Below are positions 42,367 to 50,834 of a stretch of 64,000 nucleotides of DNA, one piece after another; the first letter of the stretch is position 1; every line of letters starts with the position of its first letter. The notes beneath the pieces were generated by a model. The model was not told the DNA's origin. It saw only the letters and a list, made by a program, of their open reading frames with translations, and did no database searches. The translations under genes and the position numbers were made by a program. The stretch covers positions 1-64,000 of the forward strand of contig DASSWG010000164.1 of assembly GCA_035705295.1 (NCBI GenBank). Direction: 5' to 3'. This DNA comes from DASSWG01 sp035705295 (lineage in GTDB: Bacteria; Bacteroidota; Bacteroidia; Flavobacteriales; Flavobacteriaceae).

Positions 42367-43674
42367 ATGAACATCCCGAATACCAATTTGCCACGCGTGG
42401 TTATTATAGGTGGTGGTTTCGCCGGAATTACCTTGGCCAAAAGGCTAGCCCGTGAAAAAATTCAACTGGTAATGGTGGACAAGCGCAATTATCACACTTT
42501 TCAGCCTTTGCTGTACCAAGTTTCCACGGCAAGTTTGGAGCCCGATTCCATTGCGTATCCGTTGCGAAAAATCCTTAAAAAAGGAAAAAACGCTTTTTTT
42601 CGATTGGCAGAAGTCAACTCCATTGACTCCAAAACACAAACGATCCATTCGAATATCGGCAATTTGACCTACGATTATTTGGTGATCGCCACCGGTTCCA
42701 AAACCAATTTTTTTGGAAACAAAAACATCGAAGAATACGCAATGTGGATGAAAACCGTTCCACAAGCTTTGAATATTCGCAGCTTGATATTGGAAAACCT
42801 CGAACAAGCCACCATTACCGAAGACCAAACAAAACGCGAATCTTTGCTGAATTTTGTCATTGCCGGCGCCGGACCGACCGGGGTGGAATTGAGCGGAGCT
42901 TTGGCCGAAGTCCGAAACCACATTGTCTCAAGTGATTACCCGGATATCGATCCGTCGGAAATACAAATTCACTTGCTGGAAGGAATGGACCGTGTTTTGC
43001 CGCCAATGAGCGAGCATGCCTCTAAAAAAGCCGAAAAGTTTTTGAAAAACCTGGGCGTGGAAATCCATTTGAACGTAATGGTGGAAGATTATGATGGAAT
43101 CACCGTAAAAACCAATAAAGGAAAAAATTTCATTACCGATACTTTTATTTGGAGCGCGGGCGTTACGGGAGCCGGAATTCCCGGTTTGGACCAATCGGCA
43201 ATGAAAGAAAAAACAAACCGCTACAAAGTGAACACGTTTAACCAAGTGAACGGCTACGAAAATATTTTTGCCTTGGGCGACATCGCAATCATGAAAACCG
43301 AAGCTTATCCAAAAGGCTACCCAATGGTGGCGCAGCCTGCCATCCAACAAGGAAAGTGTTTGGCGAAGAACCTAAAAAACTTGTTGCGTGGAAAAGAAAT
43401 GAACCCATTTTCCTATTTCGACAAAGGAACGATGGCCACTGTTGGAAGAAACAAAGCTGTTGTGGATTTGCATGGTTTTAAATTTGGTGGGTTTTTCGCT
43501 TGGTTTGTTTGGATGTTCATCCACCTTTGGTTTTTGGTGGGCTTCCGCAACCGGATTGTCACTTTTTTCAACTGGACCTACAATTACATCAATTTCGACA
43601 AAGCCGCACGCTTGATCATCCGCCCATTCAAATCGAACAAAACCGCTTTGGAAAACGGGCAGAAGAACGAATGA
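42367..43674 (+). CDS. ndh: Type II NADH dehydrogenase (NDH-2)
   Basis: A 435-residue membrane-associated flavoprotein that passes electrons from NADH to quinone without proton pumping. VVIIGGGFAGITLAKRL is the FAD site, LNFVIAGAGPTGVELSGALAE the NADH site, and NIFALGDIAI the second FAD block. YQVSTASLEPDSIAYPLRKIL is a family signature. The C-terminus has an amphipathic or membrane helix pair (FFAWFVWMFIHLWFLVGF). Start at 42367 is set by the promoter box. Confidence 0.92.
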   Translation: MNIPNTNLPRVVIIGGGFAGITLAKRLAREKIQLVMVDKRNYHTFQPLLYQVSTASLEPDSIAYPLRKILKKGKNAFFRLAEVNSIDSKTQTIHSNIGNLTYDYLVIATGSKTNFFGNKNIEEYAMWMKTVPQALNIRSLILENLEQATITEDQTKRESLLNFVIAGAGPTGVELSGALAEVRNHIVSSDYPDIDPSEIQIHLLEGMDRVLPPMSEHASKKAEKFLKNLGVEIHLNVMVEDYDGITVKTNKGKNFITDTFIWSAGVTGAGIPGLDQSAMKEKTNRYKVNTFNQVNGYENIFALGDIAIMKTEAYPKGYPMVAQPAIQQGKCLAKNLKNLLRGKEMNPFSYFDKGTMATVGRNKAVVDLHGFKFGGFFAWFVWMFIHLWFLVGFRNRIVTFFNWTYNYINFDKAARLIIRPFKSNKTALENGQKNE

Positions 43675-43808
43675 TACCAAATCGATTTTTATTTGTTACA
43701 AAAAACTTTTGAAACTTCCTTTAGGACCGAGGTAAATTTCAAAAGTTTTGTCCTATGGTTTAGTTTTTTGGCATGGACCATCTTCAATAAAAAATATTCT
43801 AAAATAGC

Positions 43809-43852
43809 GAAAGCCATTTCACGTCAAACGACAATGAAATGGCTTTCTTTTA
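43809..43852 (+). terminator. Terminator with 12-bp perfect stem after ndh
   Basis: GAAAGCCATTTC pairs exactly with GAAATGGCTTTC across 15 bases, followed by TTTT. It is 135 bases after the ndh stop. Confidence 0.8.
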
Positions 43853-44130
43853 TGAAACCACCTTCATTGGATGTTCTCCAATGCGTGTTTTTCTGAATTT
43901 TTTTCACTTCAAAAAAACGGTCGTTTCAAAAAAGTTCCTATCGCTACGGATAGAAACAAAACGCAAAAACTTTCGCCTTTACTTTTGAACGTTTTGATGA
44001 AATATCCTTGTGTCAACTCCACCAACAAATTCAACAAGGTAAAAGTAAACACAAAAGACACTGCATGCAAGAAAAATCAATGGTTTATTTTTCAACGGGT
44101 TATGAACTTGGGTTATTAACTTTTGTTCAT
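43853..44130. other. Non-coding stretch between ndh and rplS
   Basis: This part of the 515-base convergent gap has no convincing gene. It holds a small inverted repeat, GTTCCTATC/GATAGAAAC (43934-43957), and on the + strand an exact box TACTTTTG (43980-43987) from which a transcript of about 170 nt would end at the 44131 terminator. The short open frames here look unconserved in composition. Confidence 0.4.
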
Positions 44131-44162
44131 AAAAAAAGACCCCTTGAAAAAGCGGTCTTTTT
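44131..44162. terminator. Terminator 3' of rplS, usable from both sides
   Basis: AAAAAGACC and GGTCTTTTT are complementary with a 12-base loop, 28 bases from the rplS stop. The A and T runs on both sides make it bidirectional. Confidence 0.75.
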
Positions 44163-44189
44163 GAACTATTTTTTGAAAAAAAAAGTGAT

Positions 44190-44543
44190 TTATTTGTCGC
44201 GTCGTTCTTTGATACGTGCTTTTTTCCCGGTTAGGTTTCGGAAATAATAAATACGAGAGCGACGAACTTTTCCTTTTTTGTTGACTTCAATCTTTTGCAA
44301 AGCTGGAAGGTTCAACGGAAAAATACGTTCCACACCAATGGTTCCGCTCATTTTTCGAATGGTGAAAGTCACAGAAGCCCCGGTTCCTTTCTTTTGGATC
44401 ACAACCCCCCGAAAAAACTGGGTTCGGCTTTTTGTACCTTCTTTAATTTCGTAGTAAACAGTGATCGTGTCGCCGGCACCGAATTTTGGGAATTCTTTTT
44501 TCTCGACGAATTCGTCCTGAACAAATTTGATTAACGATTCCAT
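44190..44543 (-). CDS. rplS: 50S ribosomal protein L19
   Basis: A 117-residue ribosomal protein placed at the 30S-50S interface. FGAGDTITVYYEIKEG, RTQFFRGVVIQKKG, FTIRKMSGTIGVERIFPLNLP and KKGKVRRSRIYYFRNLTGKKARIKE match the family. It is monocistronic here, with its own promoter box and a leader of about 70 nt. Confidence 0.97.
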   Translation of the reverse strand: MESLIKFVQDEFVEKKEFPKFGAGDTITVYYEIKEGTKSRTQFFRGVVIQKKGTGASVTFTIRKMSGTIGVERIFPLNLPALQKIEVNKKGKVRRSRIYYFRNLTGKKARIKERRDK

Positions 44544-44560
44544 AATAAATGAAATTTATT
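44544..44560 (-). promoter_or_regulatory. Hairpin abutting the rplS start codon
   Basis: On the rplS strand AATAAAT-TTC-ATTTATT forms a 7-bp AT stem that ends directly against the ATG. With the rest of the leader it could limit ribosome access; the pairing is weak by itself. Confidence 0.4.
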
Positions 44561-44617
44561 GAATAAGTCCGAAGCAACGTTCACGATTTTCGCCAGAGGT
44601 TGAAACAGAAACGGCTG

Positions 44618-44648
44618 CAAAAATAATCATTATTTTCGAAAAGGCAAG
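44618..44648 (-). promoter_or_regulatory. rplS promoter (CTTG-N19-TATTTTTG)
   Basis: On the minus strand TATTTTTG (44625-44618) is an exact -7 box and CTTG 19 bases upstream keeps the TTG core of the -33 element. The box overlaps the end of the PepSY gene, so rplS is transcribed separately. Confidence 0.6.
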
Positions 44649-45838
44649 CCTTGGTTTACTTTATTTTTGCCGCCTTTTTTCTTCTTTTTCTTTTTGTTGA
44701 GCCATACCAACAAGCCGGTAAGCGGAAGCGAGGCGCAAATCAAGCTGGCAAAAAACGCCAAAATTTTACCGGGAAGCCCTAAAATGGCGCCCACGTGCAC
44801 ATCATAGTTCGCCTGGATCATTTTTTCGCCAAAATTTTTCTCGGAATGTTGCCGGTTGGTCAACAATTTTCCCGAATACCGATCGAACTGCAAACGGTGG
44901 CTTTCGTAGTAAGCGGCTTCGTGTTCTTGCGCGTACACGTCGATGGTTCCTGTGGAATCGGTCGGCGGAACAATTCGGAACCGATTCACATTCGGGTATA
45001 TTTCTTTCATTTCCACAAAAACGGAATCCAATGGTGAAACGGTTCTTTCGTACTGTGCAAAAGTAGAGCTCCCCTGCTCTATTTTTGGCGGATCAAAGGT
45101 TCCGGCACCGACCACGTAAACCAAATCATGAAACCACGTGAACGACCAAACCATTCCCGTGAGCCCCAAAATCAAGGCAATGGAGGTAACGTAAAAACCC
45201 AACACATTGTGCAGGTCATAGTTTTTGCGTTTCCACCCGGTAGTAGGTTTCCATTTGAAACCAAAGGCCTTTTGCTTGGAAGATTTCTTCTTTTTCGGCC
45301 ACCATAATACAATTCCAGTGATGAGCAAAATCACAAAAATAAACGTGCCCCAGCCCACGATCGGTTGGCCAATTTCGGTGGGGATCAACAAATTCCAATG
45401 CAACATTTTCACCACTACAAAAAAATCGTGTTCTTCGTCGTAAACCCCTAAAATTTCGCCGGTGTACGGATTCACATACACCGATTCGTAATAATCGATG
45501 GTTTCAAACCAGGTAAACCCATCGGGATTGTTTTTATAGGTGGAAAAAACCCAACTTTTGTTGGATTCGTTCGGAACAGTGGCCCAAGCAATTTGGTGCC
45601 CCCCCAATTGTTGTTGGGTGTTTTCCCAAACATTTTCTAGCGAAAGTGGTTTTCCTTGAATGGGAACATAATTGACCTCCTGTCGAAAAACCGAAGTGAA
45701 TTCGTGGTGAAAAACATACAAACAACCGGTGACGGAAAGCAAAAACACCACCAGGCCCGAAGCCAAGCCCAGCCATAGGTGAGTTTTTAAAATCCACCAT
45801 TTCAAATCGTGTTTTTTCTTTTTTTTCTTGCCGGTCAT
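44630..45838 (-). CDS. PepSY-associated membrane protein, siderophore uptake partner
   Basis: A 402-residue inner-membrane protein of the PiuB/PepSY_TM type. Lys-rich N-terminus, first helix HLWLGLASGLVVFLLSVTGCLYVF (about 20-43), PepSY-like segment DYYESVYVNPYTGEILGVYD, then helices near 165-185, 215-240 and 365-385. Conserved histidines (KTHLWLG, MLHWNL, YDLHNVLG, DVHVGAILG) suit a haem or metal reductase role. It follows the siderophore receptor and probably reduces or releases imported ferric chelates, which is inference. Confidence 0.85.
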   Translation of the reverse strand: MTGKKKKKKHDLKWWILKTHLWLGLASGLVVFLLSVTGCLYVFHHEFTSVFRQEVNYVPIQGKPLSLENVWENTQQQLGGHQIAWATVPNESNKSWVFSTYKNNPDGFTWFETIDYYESVYVNPYTGEILGVYDEEHDFFVVVKMLHWNLLIPTEIGQPIVGWGTFIFVILLITGIVLWWPKKKKSSKQKAFGFKWKPTTGWKRKNYDLHNVLGFYVTSIALILGLTGMVWSFTWFHDLVYVVGAGTFDPPKIEQGSSTFAQYERTVSPLDSVFVEMKEIYPNVNRFRIVPPTDSTGTIDVYAQEHEAAYYESHRLQFDRYSGKLLTNRQHSEKNFGEKMIQANYDVHVGAILGLPGKILAFFASLICASLPLTGLLVWLNKKKKKKKGGKNKVNQGLPFRK

Positions 45839-45851
45839 CGGTTTCTAATAA

Positions 45852-45885
45852 AAACCCGACAGGTTTTCGAAAACCTGTCGGGTTT
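45852..45885. repeat. 34-bp perfect palindrome between receptor and PepSY genes
   Basis: AAACCCGACAGGTTTTC is followed at once by its exact complement, centred on TCGA. Though it looks like a terminator, it sits between two genes of one operon, 12 bases after the receptor stop and 13 bases before the PepSY ATG, and its 3' end has only TTT. It could attenuate expression of the second gene. Confidence 0.8.
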
Positions 45886-45896
45886 ATTGGATAATC

Positions 45897-48278
45897 CTAA
45901 AAATTATACGTGAATTTCGCTAATATGTTCCTACCCATTTGCGGGTTGATGGTGGACCAACCCGAATAATATTCCTCGTCGGCCAAATTGTTCAGTTTCA
46001 AATTGATCTCAAACGCGTCGATGGTGTAAAAAACCGAGGCGTTGAACACGGTAAACGCGTCCAAGGTAAAAACTCCATTCGAGCGGTTGAAAATCATGTT
46101 TTCGCTGGCGTGGTTTCCTCCGAAACCAAAACCAAGGCCCTCGACGGCACCGTTTTGAATTTCGTAGCTCGCCCATAAATTTGCCAAATGTTGCGGTCCG
46201 GCACTTTCAGGGCGACGACCCAAAAATGCGGTTTGATCGGATTTTACCAATTTGCTTTCGTTGTAGCTGTAGCCCGCTATAAAATTCAACCCATCGATCG
46301 GATTTGCGGTAATGCTGGTTTCAAAACCTCGGCTATATTTTTCGCCGTCCTGTACATAGAAGAAAGGTTGGTCCGCACGTTCCATCACGATATTGGAAAC
46401 TTGAATATCATAATAACTAAGGCTGGCAACCAAACGGTTGTTGAACAAATTCAGTTTGGTTCCTATTTCAAACTGCGCAGCGTGCTCGGGTTCAAAAGTG
46501 ACCGTTCGCGGGGTAACGGAAGCATCTGCCGGATCGCCTTCAATGCGGGGGGCCACATTGCTAAACCCGTCCATATAATTAGCGAAAATGGCGAGTTTGT
46601 CATCGATAGGTTGATAAACAATTCCAAATTTTGGCGACAAAGCGGTTTGGCTGTTGGCTTCGCTTTCAAATTGATCGATGCGCAAACTCAGCATTGCCGA
46701 AAGTTTCGGCGTGAAATTGATGACGTCGGAAACATACGCACTGTACACTTCTTGTTGTGCTTGGGAAGGATTGATCATTGCGCTTGCCAAGGAATCGTTC
46801 ACGGCGGGCAAAAGCAAATTTCCGGTGTCGCCGTCCATGGAAGCGGTTCCAATAAACACGGTTCCGTAAGGAATATAGGACGAACCTTGGTTGATGGCTT
46901 TTTGGTTGAAATAATCCAATCCCGCAACCATTTTGTTTTGCATTCCGAAAATTTCAAAATCCCCAATAAAATTTTGTTGAATATCGGTGGTCAGGGTGGT
47001 GGAATTTTGATGGTTGATATACCGATTGAACGCCACCCCTTGTTCCAGATTGTAAAATTGGGTCGCTCCGTACAAATAGGAATAAATTCCCTTGCTGGTT
47101 GTCGATCCGCGGGAAACAGCGGTTTGCGAAGTCCAACTGTCGGATAGTTTGTAGTTCATTTGTCCTTGCAAACTATAAGCAGCGGTATTGATCGTCAAAT
47201 CATTACTGGTATAGGAACGCTCGTTGTTGTATTCCAATTCGTCCATATTGTGCACAAAAAGTTCGTGGCCACGGTCCAAAAACAACATCGTGGGATTGGT
47301 GCTTTCACCCGAATAAAATTCGGTGTTGATCAAAAATGACAATCGATCGTTCGCTTGGTACGACAAGGAGGGTGCCACAAAAAACGATTTTTGAAAACCT
47401 GCATCTTGAAAACTGTTTTGCTTGTGGTAGGCCGTGTTCACGCGCAATGCGATTTCATCGGTCAAGGGCGTGTTGATGTCGGCCACAACACGATTCAAAC
47501 CGTAACTTCCGGCGGTGTAGGAAATGGATCCACCAAAAGTTTTGTAGGGCTTTTTAGTAATGATGTTGATCAATCCGCCATAAGAAATCAAACTGCTGCC
47601 GTATAAAGTTCCGGAAGGCCCTTTGACAACCTCGATGCGCTCTATGTTTGCCGGATCCGGGCTTCCGTTGGTCACCGCTGGCAAACCGTTCACCAAAGTC
47701 GGTTGCACCGGAAAACCACGCAAGGAATAATAGCCCGCGCCGTCTCCACCACGGCCGGTGGATTCCCATAATTTGAAAATTCCCGGCACGTTTTTCAACG
47801 CGTCGTCAAAATTGGTGATCACTTGTTGCTCCAACAATTCGGCGGTCACGGTGCTGTAAACCTGTGGGTTTTCAATATTTTTTAAGGGCATTTTCGAAAC
47901 ATGCACACTTTTGAGTTCGGCAAATTTATTGGTGCCTTCCCCATTAATGTAAACAGTTTTCAAGCTTTCCTGGCTTTTGGACAAGGTGATCGTCCCCAAA
48001 TCGTTTACTTGATTTGCGATCACGGAAACCTGCTTTTCAAAGGTTTCAAAACCGACATAAGAAATGTGCAAGGTGTAATTTCCTTCGGGAATATCGTCCA
48101 ACAAAAAAGAACCGCCCTTTTCCGAAACGGTTCCATAAGTGGTGTTTGAAAGCAATAAATTAACGCCCATCAAAGGGGTTTTGTTTTCGTTGGTAAGTTT
48201 TCCGGAAATACTTCCCGTTTGTGCTTGAATACTAAGGGTTGCCAGTAAAAAAAACAACCCGCCGAACAATCGTGTCAT
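45897..48278 (-). CDS. TonB-dependent siderophore receptor
   Basis: A 793-residue outer-membrane receptor. Signal peptide 1-19, CarboxypepD_reg-like domain 22-105 (TGSISGKLTNENKTPLMGVNLLLSNTTYGTV), plug domain about 130-250 (NVPGIF, YYSLRGFPVQPTLVNGLPA, RIEVVKGPSGTLYGSSLISYGGLINIITKKP), then a 22-strand barrel ending in LAKFTYNF with terminal Phe. The RGF plug motif is typical of siderophore receptors. With the PepSY protein it forms an iron-uptake unit. Confidence 0.93.
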   Translation of the reverse strand: MTRLFGGLFFLLATLSIQAQTGSISGKLTNENKTPLMGVNLLLSNTTYGTVSEKGGSFLLDDIPEGNYTLHISYVGFETFEKQVSVIANQVNDLGTITLSKSQESLKTVYINGEGTNKFAELKSVHVSKMPLKNIENPQVYSTVTAELLEQQVITNFDDALKNVPGIFKLWESTGRGGDGAGYYSLRGFPVQPTLVNGLPAVTNGSPDPANIERIEVVKGPSGTLYGSSLISYGGLINIITKKPYKTFGGSISYTAGSYGLNRVVADINTPLTDEIALRVNTAYHKQNSFQDAGFQKSFFVAPSLSYQANDRLSFLINTEFYSGESTNPTMLFLDRGHELFVHNMDELEYNNERSYTSNDLTINTAAYSLQGQMNYKLSDSWTSQTAVSRGSTTSKGIYSYLYGATQFYNLEQGVAFNRYINHQNSTTLTTDIQQNFIGDFEIFGMQNKMVAGLDYFNQKAINQGSSYIPYGTVFIGTASMDGDTGNLLLPAVNDSLASAMINPSQAQQEVYSAYVSDVINFTPKLSAMLSLRIDQFESEANSQTALSPKFGIVYQPIDDKLAIFANYMDGFSNVAPRIEGDPADASVTPRTVTFEPEHAAQFEIGTKLNLFNNRLVASLSYYDIQVSNIVMERADQPFFYVQDGEKYSRGFETSITANPIDGLNFIAGYSYNESKLVKSDQTAFLGRRPESAGPQHLANLWASYEIQNGAVEGLGFGFGGNHASENMIFNRSNGVFTLDAFTVFNASVFYTIDAFEINLKLNNLADEEYYSGWSTINPQMGRNILAKFTYNF

Positions 48279-48320
48279 GTTTTATATATTATTTAGACTG
48301 AATAAAAATTAATTCGGGCG

Positions 48321-48351
48321 CAAATTTAGGAAGCCAAAAGAAATTGACAAA
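48321..48351 (-). promoter_or_regulatory. Complete receptor promoter (TTTG-N19-TAAATTTG)
   Basis: On the minus strand TTTG (48351-48348) and TAAATTTG (48328-48321) are 19 bases apart, the textbook spacing. The -7 box is 42 bases before the ATG. No clear Fur-like box overlaps it. Confidence 0.8.
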
Positions 48352-48500
48352 CTTTATTTGGATTAATTTTAAAGAAAATCAGCAATTCATTGAAACCTTT
48401 ACAATTGAAGCGGAAAAAATATTTTGGTCGGTTTTCATTTTCAAGCCGTGCAAATCTTCATCGATAACTTGTATCTTTACAGTTTTTAGATTCCCAAAAA

Positions 48501-50093
48501 ATGGCAGATTGTATTCCTTACCGCAAAACCAATTATTTTTCGGACTTGATATGTGATTATCTTGAAGAAAAAAAAAGCCTCACCCCTTTTTACCATCGTT
48601 TCTCGAAATTCGAAAATTTCAAGGAGCAACTTCTCGAAAAGGAAAAATCCTACCCAAATAAAAACCGAAGAGTATTGGTTGATGCTTTGGAAAAACAGTA
48701 CAAAAACTTTGAGATTTCAAAAATCACGCAACAAAATATCTCGTTGCTTTCCAAAAAAAATACATTCACGGTCACTACTGGTCATCAGTTGAATTTATTT
48801 ACTGGTCCACTGTATTTTTTGTATAAAATCGTGTCCGCGATCAATTTGGCAAAACAACTCAAAGCCGAATATCCCAACTACCATTTCGTGCCGGTTTATT
48901 GGATGGCGAGCGAGGATCACGACTTTGAAGAAATTAATTTTTTCAATTTTAAGGAAGAAAAAATCCAGTGGAAAAATGATGCTTCCGGAGCGGTGGGCGA
49001 ACTTTCCAACAAAGGTTTGGATGCGGTTTTCGCCGATTTTTCCGAAAAAATGAACGCTTCCGAAAACGCTGAATATTTGCGGGAATTGTTCAAAAATGCC
49101 TATTTGAAACATAAAAATTTAGCCGAAGCCACTTTTTTTATTGCCAATGAATTGTTTGGAAAATATGGTTTGGTTTGTTTGGATGCCAATAAGCGAGAGC
49201 TCAAAAAATTGTTCGTTCCGCAGATCAAAAATGAATTGGCAAAACAAACCGCTTTTGAAAAAACCCAAGAAACCATTGACAGTTTCGGAAAATTGAGGTA
49301 CAAAATCCAAGTGAACCCACGGGAAATCAATTTGTTTTATTTGTCGGAAGGAATTCGCGAACGCATCATCAAAAAAGAAAACAAGTATTTTGTGAACGAA
49401 ACCGAACTGGAATTTTCCGAAACCGAAATCTTGAAATTGGCGGAAAACGAACCTGAAAAATTCTCGCCCAATGTGGTGATGCGGCCTTTGTATCAAGAGT
49501 GCATTTTGCCCAATTTGTGTTACATCGGCGGCGGCGGCGAATTGGCCTATTGGTTCGAGCTGAAAGCATATTTCGAAGCAGAAAACATTCCTTTTCCTAT
49601 TTTGTTGTTGCGCAATTCCGCACTTTTGGTTTCGGAAAAACAACAAAAAAAACTGGACAAACTCGACATTCCGATCGAAAATTTGTTTTTGGAACAAAGC
49701 GAATTGTTGACCCGGCACACGAACACAATTTCAAAAATAAACATCGATTTTTTCCCACAAAAAAAGTACTTGGAAGAACAGTTCAAAGCCTTGTACGAAT
49801 TAGCGAAAGAAACCGATAAATCATTTTTGGGAGCGGTCGCCGCCCAAGAAAAAAAGCAAACGAACGGATTGGCACATATGGAAAAACGTTTGCTAAAAGC
49901 CCAAAAACGAAAATTAAAAACCGAACTGGAACGCTTAATGAATTTGCAGGACCAGCTTTTCCCAAACCAAAGTTTGCAGGAACGCCACGACAATTTCAGC
50001 ACTTTTTATTTGGAATATGGGGAACAGTTGATTCCGAAATTGTTGGAAGAATTGAAACCGTTGGGGCGGGAATTTAAAATTATTTCGTTGTGA
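48501..50093 (+). CDS. bshC: Bacillithiol biosynthesis cysteine-adding enzyme BshC
   Basis: A 530-residue enzyme that joins cysteine to glucosaminyl-malate, the last step of bacillithiol synthesis. TTGHQLNLFTGPLYFLYKI, PVYWMASEDHDFEEIN, RPLYQECILPNLCYIGGGGELAYW and the C-terminal coiled coil are family blocks. Its presence implies that the organism uses bacillithiol as low-molecular thiol; bshA and bshB are not in the window. It has a near-match box TATCTTTA (48473-48480). Confidence 0.93.
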   Translation: MADCIPYRKTNYFSDLICDYLEEKKSLTPFYHRFSKFENFKEQLLEKEKSYPNKNRRVLVDALEKQYKNFEISKITQQNISLLSKKNTFTVTTGHQLNLFTGPLYFLYKIVSAINLAKQLKAEYPNYHFVPVYWMASEDHDFEEINFFNFKEEKIQWKNDASGAVGELSNKGLDAVFADFSEKMNASENAEYLRELFKNAYLKHKNLAEATFFIANELFGKYGLVCLDANKRELKKLFVPQIKNELAKQTAFEKTQETIDSFGKLRYKIQVNPREINLFYLSEGIRERIIKKENKYFVNETELEFSETEILKLAENEPEKFSPNVVMRPLYQECILPNLCYIGGGGELAYWFELKAYFEAENIPFPILLLRNSALLVSEKQQKKLDKLDIPIENLFLEQSELLTRHTNTISKINIDFFPQKKYLEEQFKALYELAKETDKSFLGAVAAQEKKQTNGLAHMEKRLLKAQKRKLKTELERLMNLQDQLFPNQSLQERHDNFSTFYLEYGEQLIPKLLEELKPLGREFKIISL

Positions 50094-50175
50094 AAATGAA
50101 TGATTTGTCTTACAGTCCAACTTCTTAAAATCAAAATTCTCTCTGCGATTCACTTTTTTTGTATAATAAATTTAT

Positions 50176-50183
50176 TACCTTTG
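50176..50183 (+). promoter_or_regulatory. hicA -7 box placed four bases before the GTG
   Basis: TACCTTTG is an exact -7 box. The GTG of hicA begins five bases after its last base, so the expected transcript start coincides with the start codon, implying a leaderless mRNA. Confidence 0.55.
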
Positions 50184-50187
50184 AATT

Positions 50188-50385
50188 GTGAAAAGCAGTG
50201 AGCTTTTGAGGCTTATGAAAAAGGACGGCTGGTATAAAGTTCGGCAAAAAGGAAGTCACATAATTATGAAACATCCGACCAAGCCGAACATCATTTCCGT
50301 TCCTTTTCACGCTTCCAAAGAAATGAAAAAAGGTACATTGAGCAATATTCTAAAAATAGCGAAAATAAAAACGAAGAAAAGATAA
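50188..50385 (+). CDS. hicA: HicA-family mRNA interferase toxin
   Basis: A 65-residue toxin with the double-stranded RNA-binding-like fold. KKDGWYKVRQKGSHIIMKHP carries the catalytic His24, and VPFHASKEMKKGTLSNILKIAKI completes the family pattern. Translation starts at GTG. It pairs with the HicB gene 13 bases downstream; toxin-first order is usual for hicAB. It is expected to cut mRNA when HicB is lost. Confidence 0.92.
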   Translation: MKSSELLRLMKKDGWYKVRQKGSHIIMKHPTKPNIISVPFHASKEMKKGTLSNILKIAKIKTKKR

Positions 50386-50398
50386 AATTCAAAAAATT

Positions 50399-50794
50399 TT
50401 GAAAAATAAACCTAAAATAAAGCTGAAAATTCTAAAAGAAGAAACTGGTTACACAGCCGTCGGAAAATGGAGGAACCGCTCACTCATTACTTGTGGCGAT
50501 ACTTGGGAAGAGCTTCAAAGCATGATTGTCGAAATGGTAAATCTCTCTTTTGAAGATATGGAACACACCTATACGATCGACGAAATCAAATTTGAATATG
50601 ATCTGGAAAGTTTTTTCGATTTCTACAAAGTCATTAACGCAAAAGCACTTTCGGAACGCATCGGAATGAGTCAAAGCCTGTTGTCACAATATACCAACGG
50701 CATCAAAAAACCATCGGCTAACCAAACCAAACGCATTTTGAAAGGCGTGCAACAAATTGGAAAAGAACTTGCCGAAGTTCGTTTTTTGCTGTAA
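50399..50794 (+). CDS. hicB: HicB-family antitoxin with HTH domain
   Basis: A 131-residue antitoxin. Residues 1-60 form a HicB-like partial RNase H fold (ETGYTAVGKWRNRSLITCGDTWEELQSMIVEMV); residues 78-125 are an XRE helix-turn-helix (ALSERIGMSQSLLSQYTNGIKKPSANQTKRILK) for autoregulation. Its only in-frame start at this point is TTG at 50399, since the reading begins LKNKPKIKLKIL; a weak start would lower antitoxin yield unless coupled. Confidence 0.9.
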   Translation: MKNKPKIKLKILKEETGYTAVGKWRNRSLITCGDTWEELQSMIVEMVNLSFEDMEHTYTIDEIKFEYDLESFFDFYKVINAKALSERIGMSQSLLSQYTNGIKKPSANQTKRILKGVQQIGKELAEVRFLL

Positions 50795-50834
50795 CGATTC
50801 AAGCAATAGGATTTATTGTGATTGCTATCTATAA

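Noticed and set aside
43693..44119. Two open frames (43693-43896 and 43871-44119) as small genes
   Set aside because: They span a terminator hairpin and a small inverted repeat, have no signal or recognisable domain and lack a promoter with sensible spacing.
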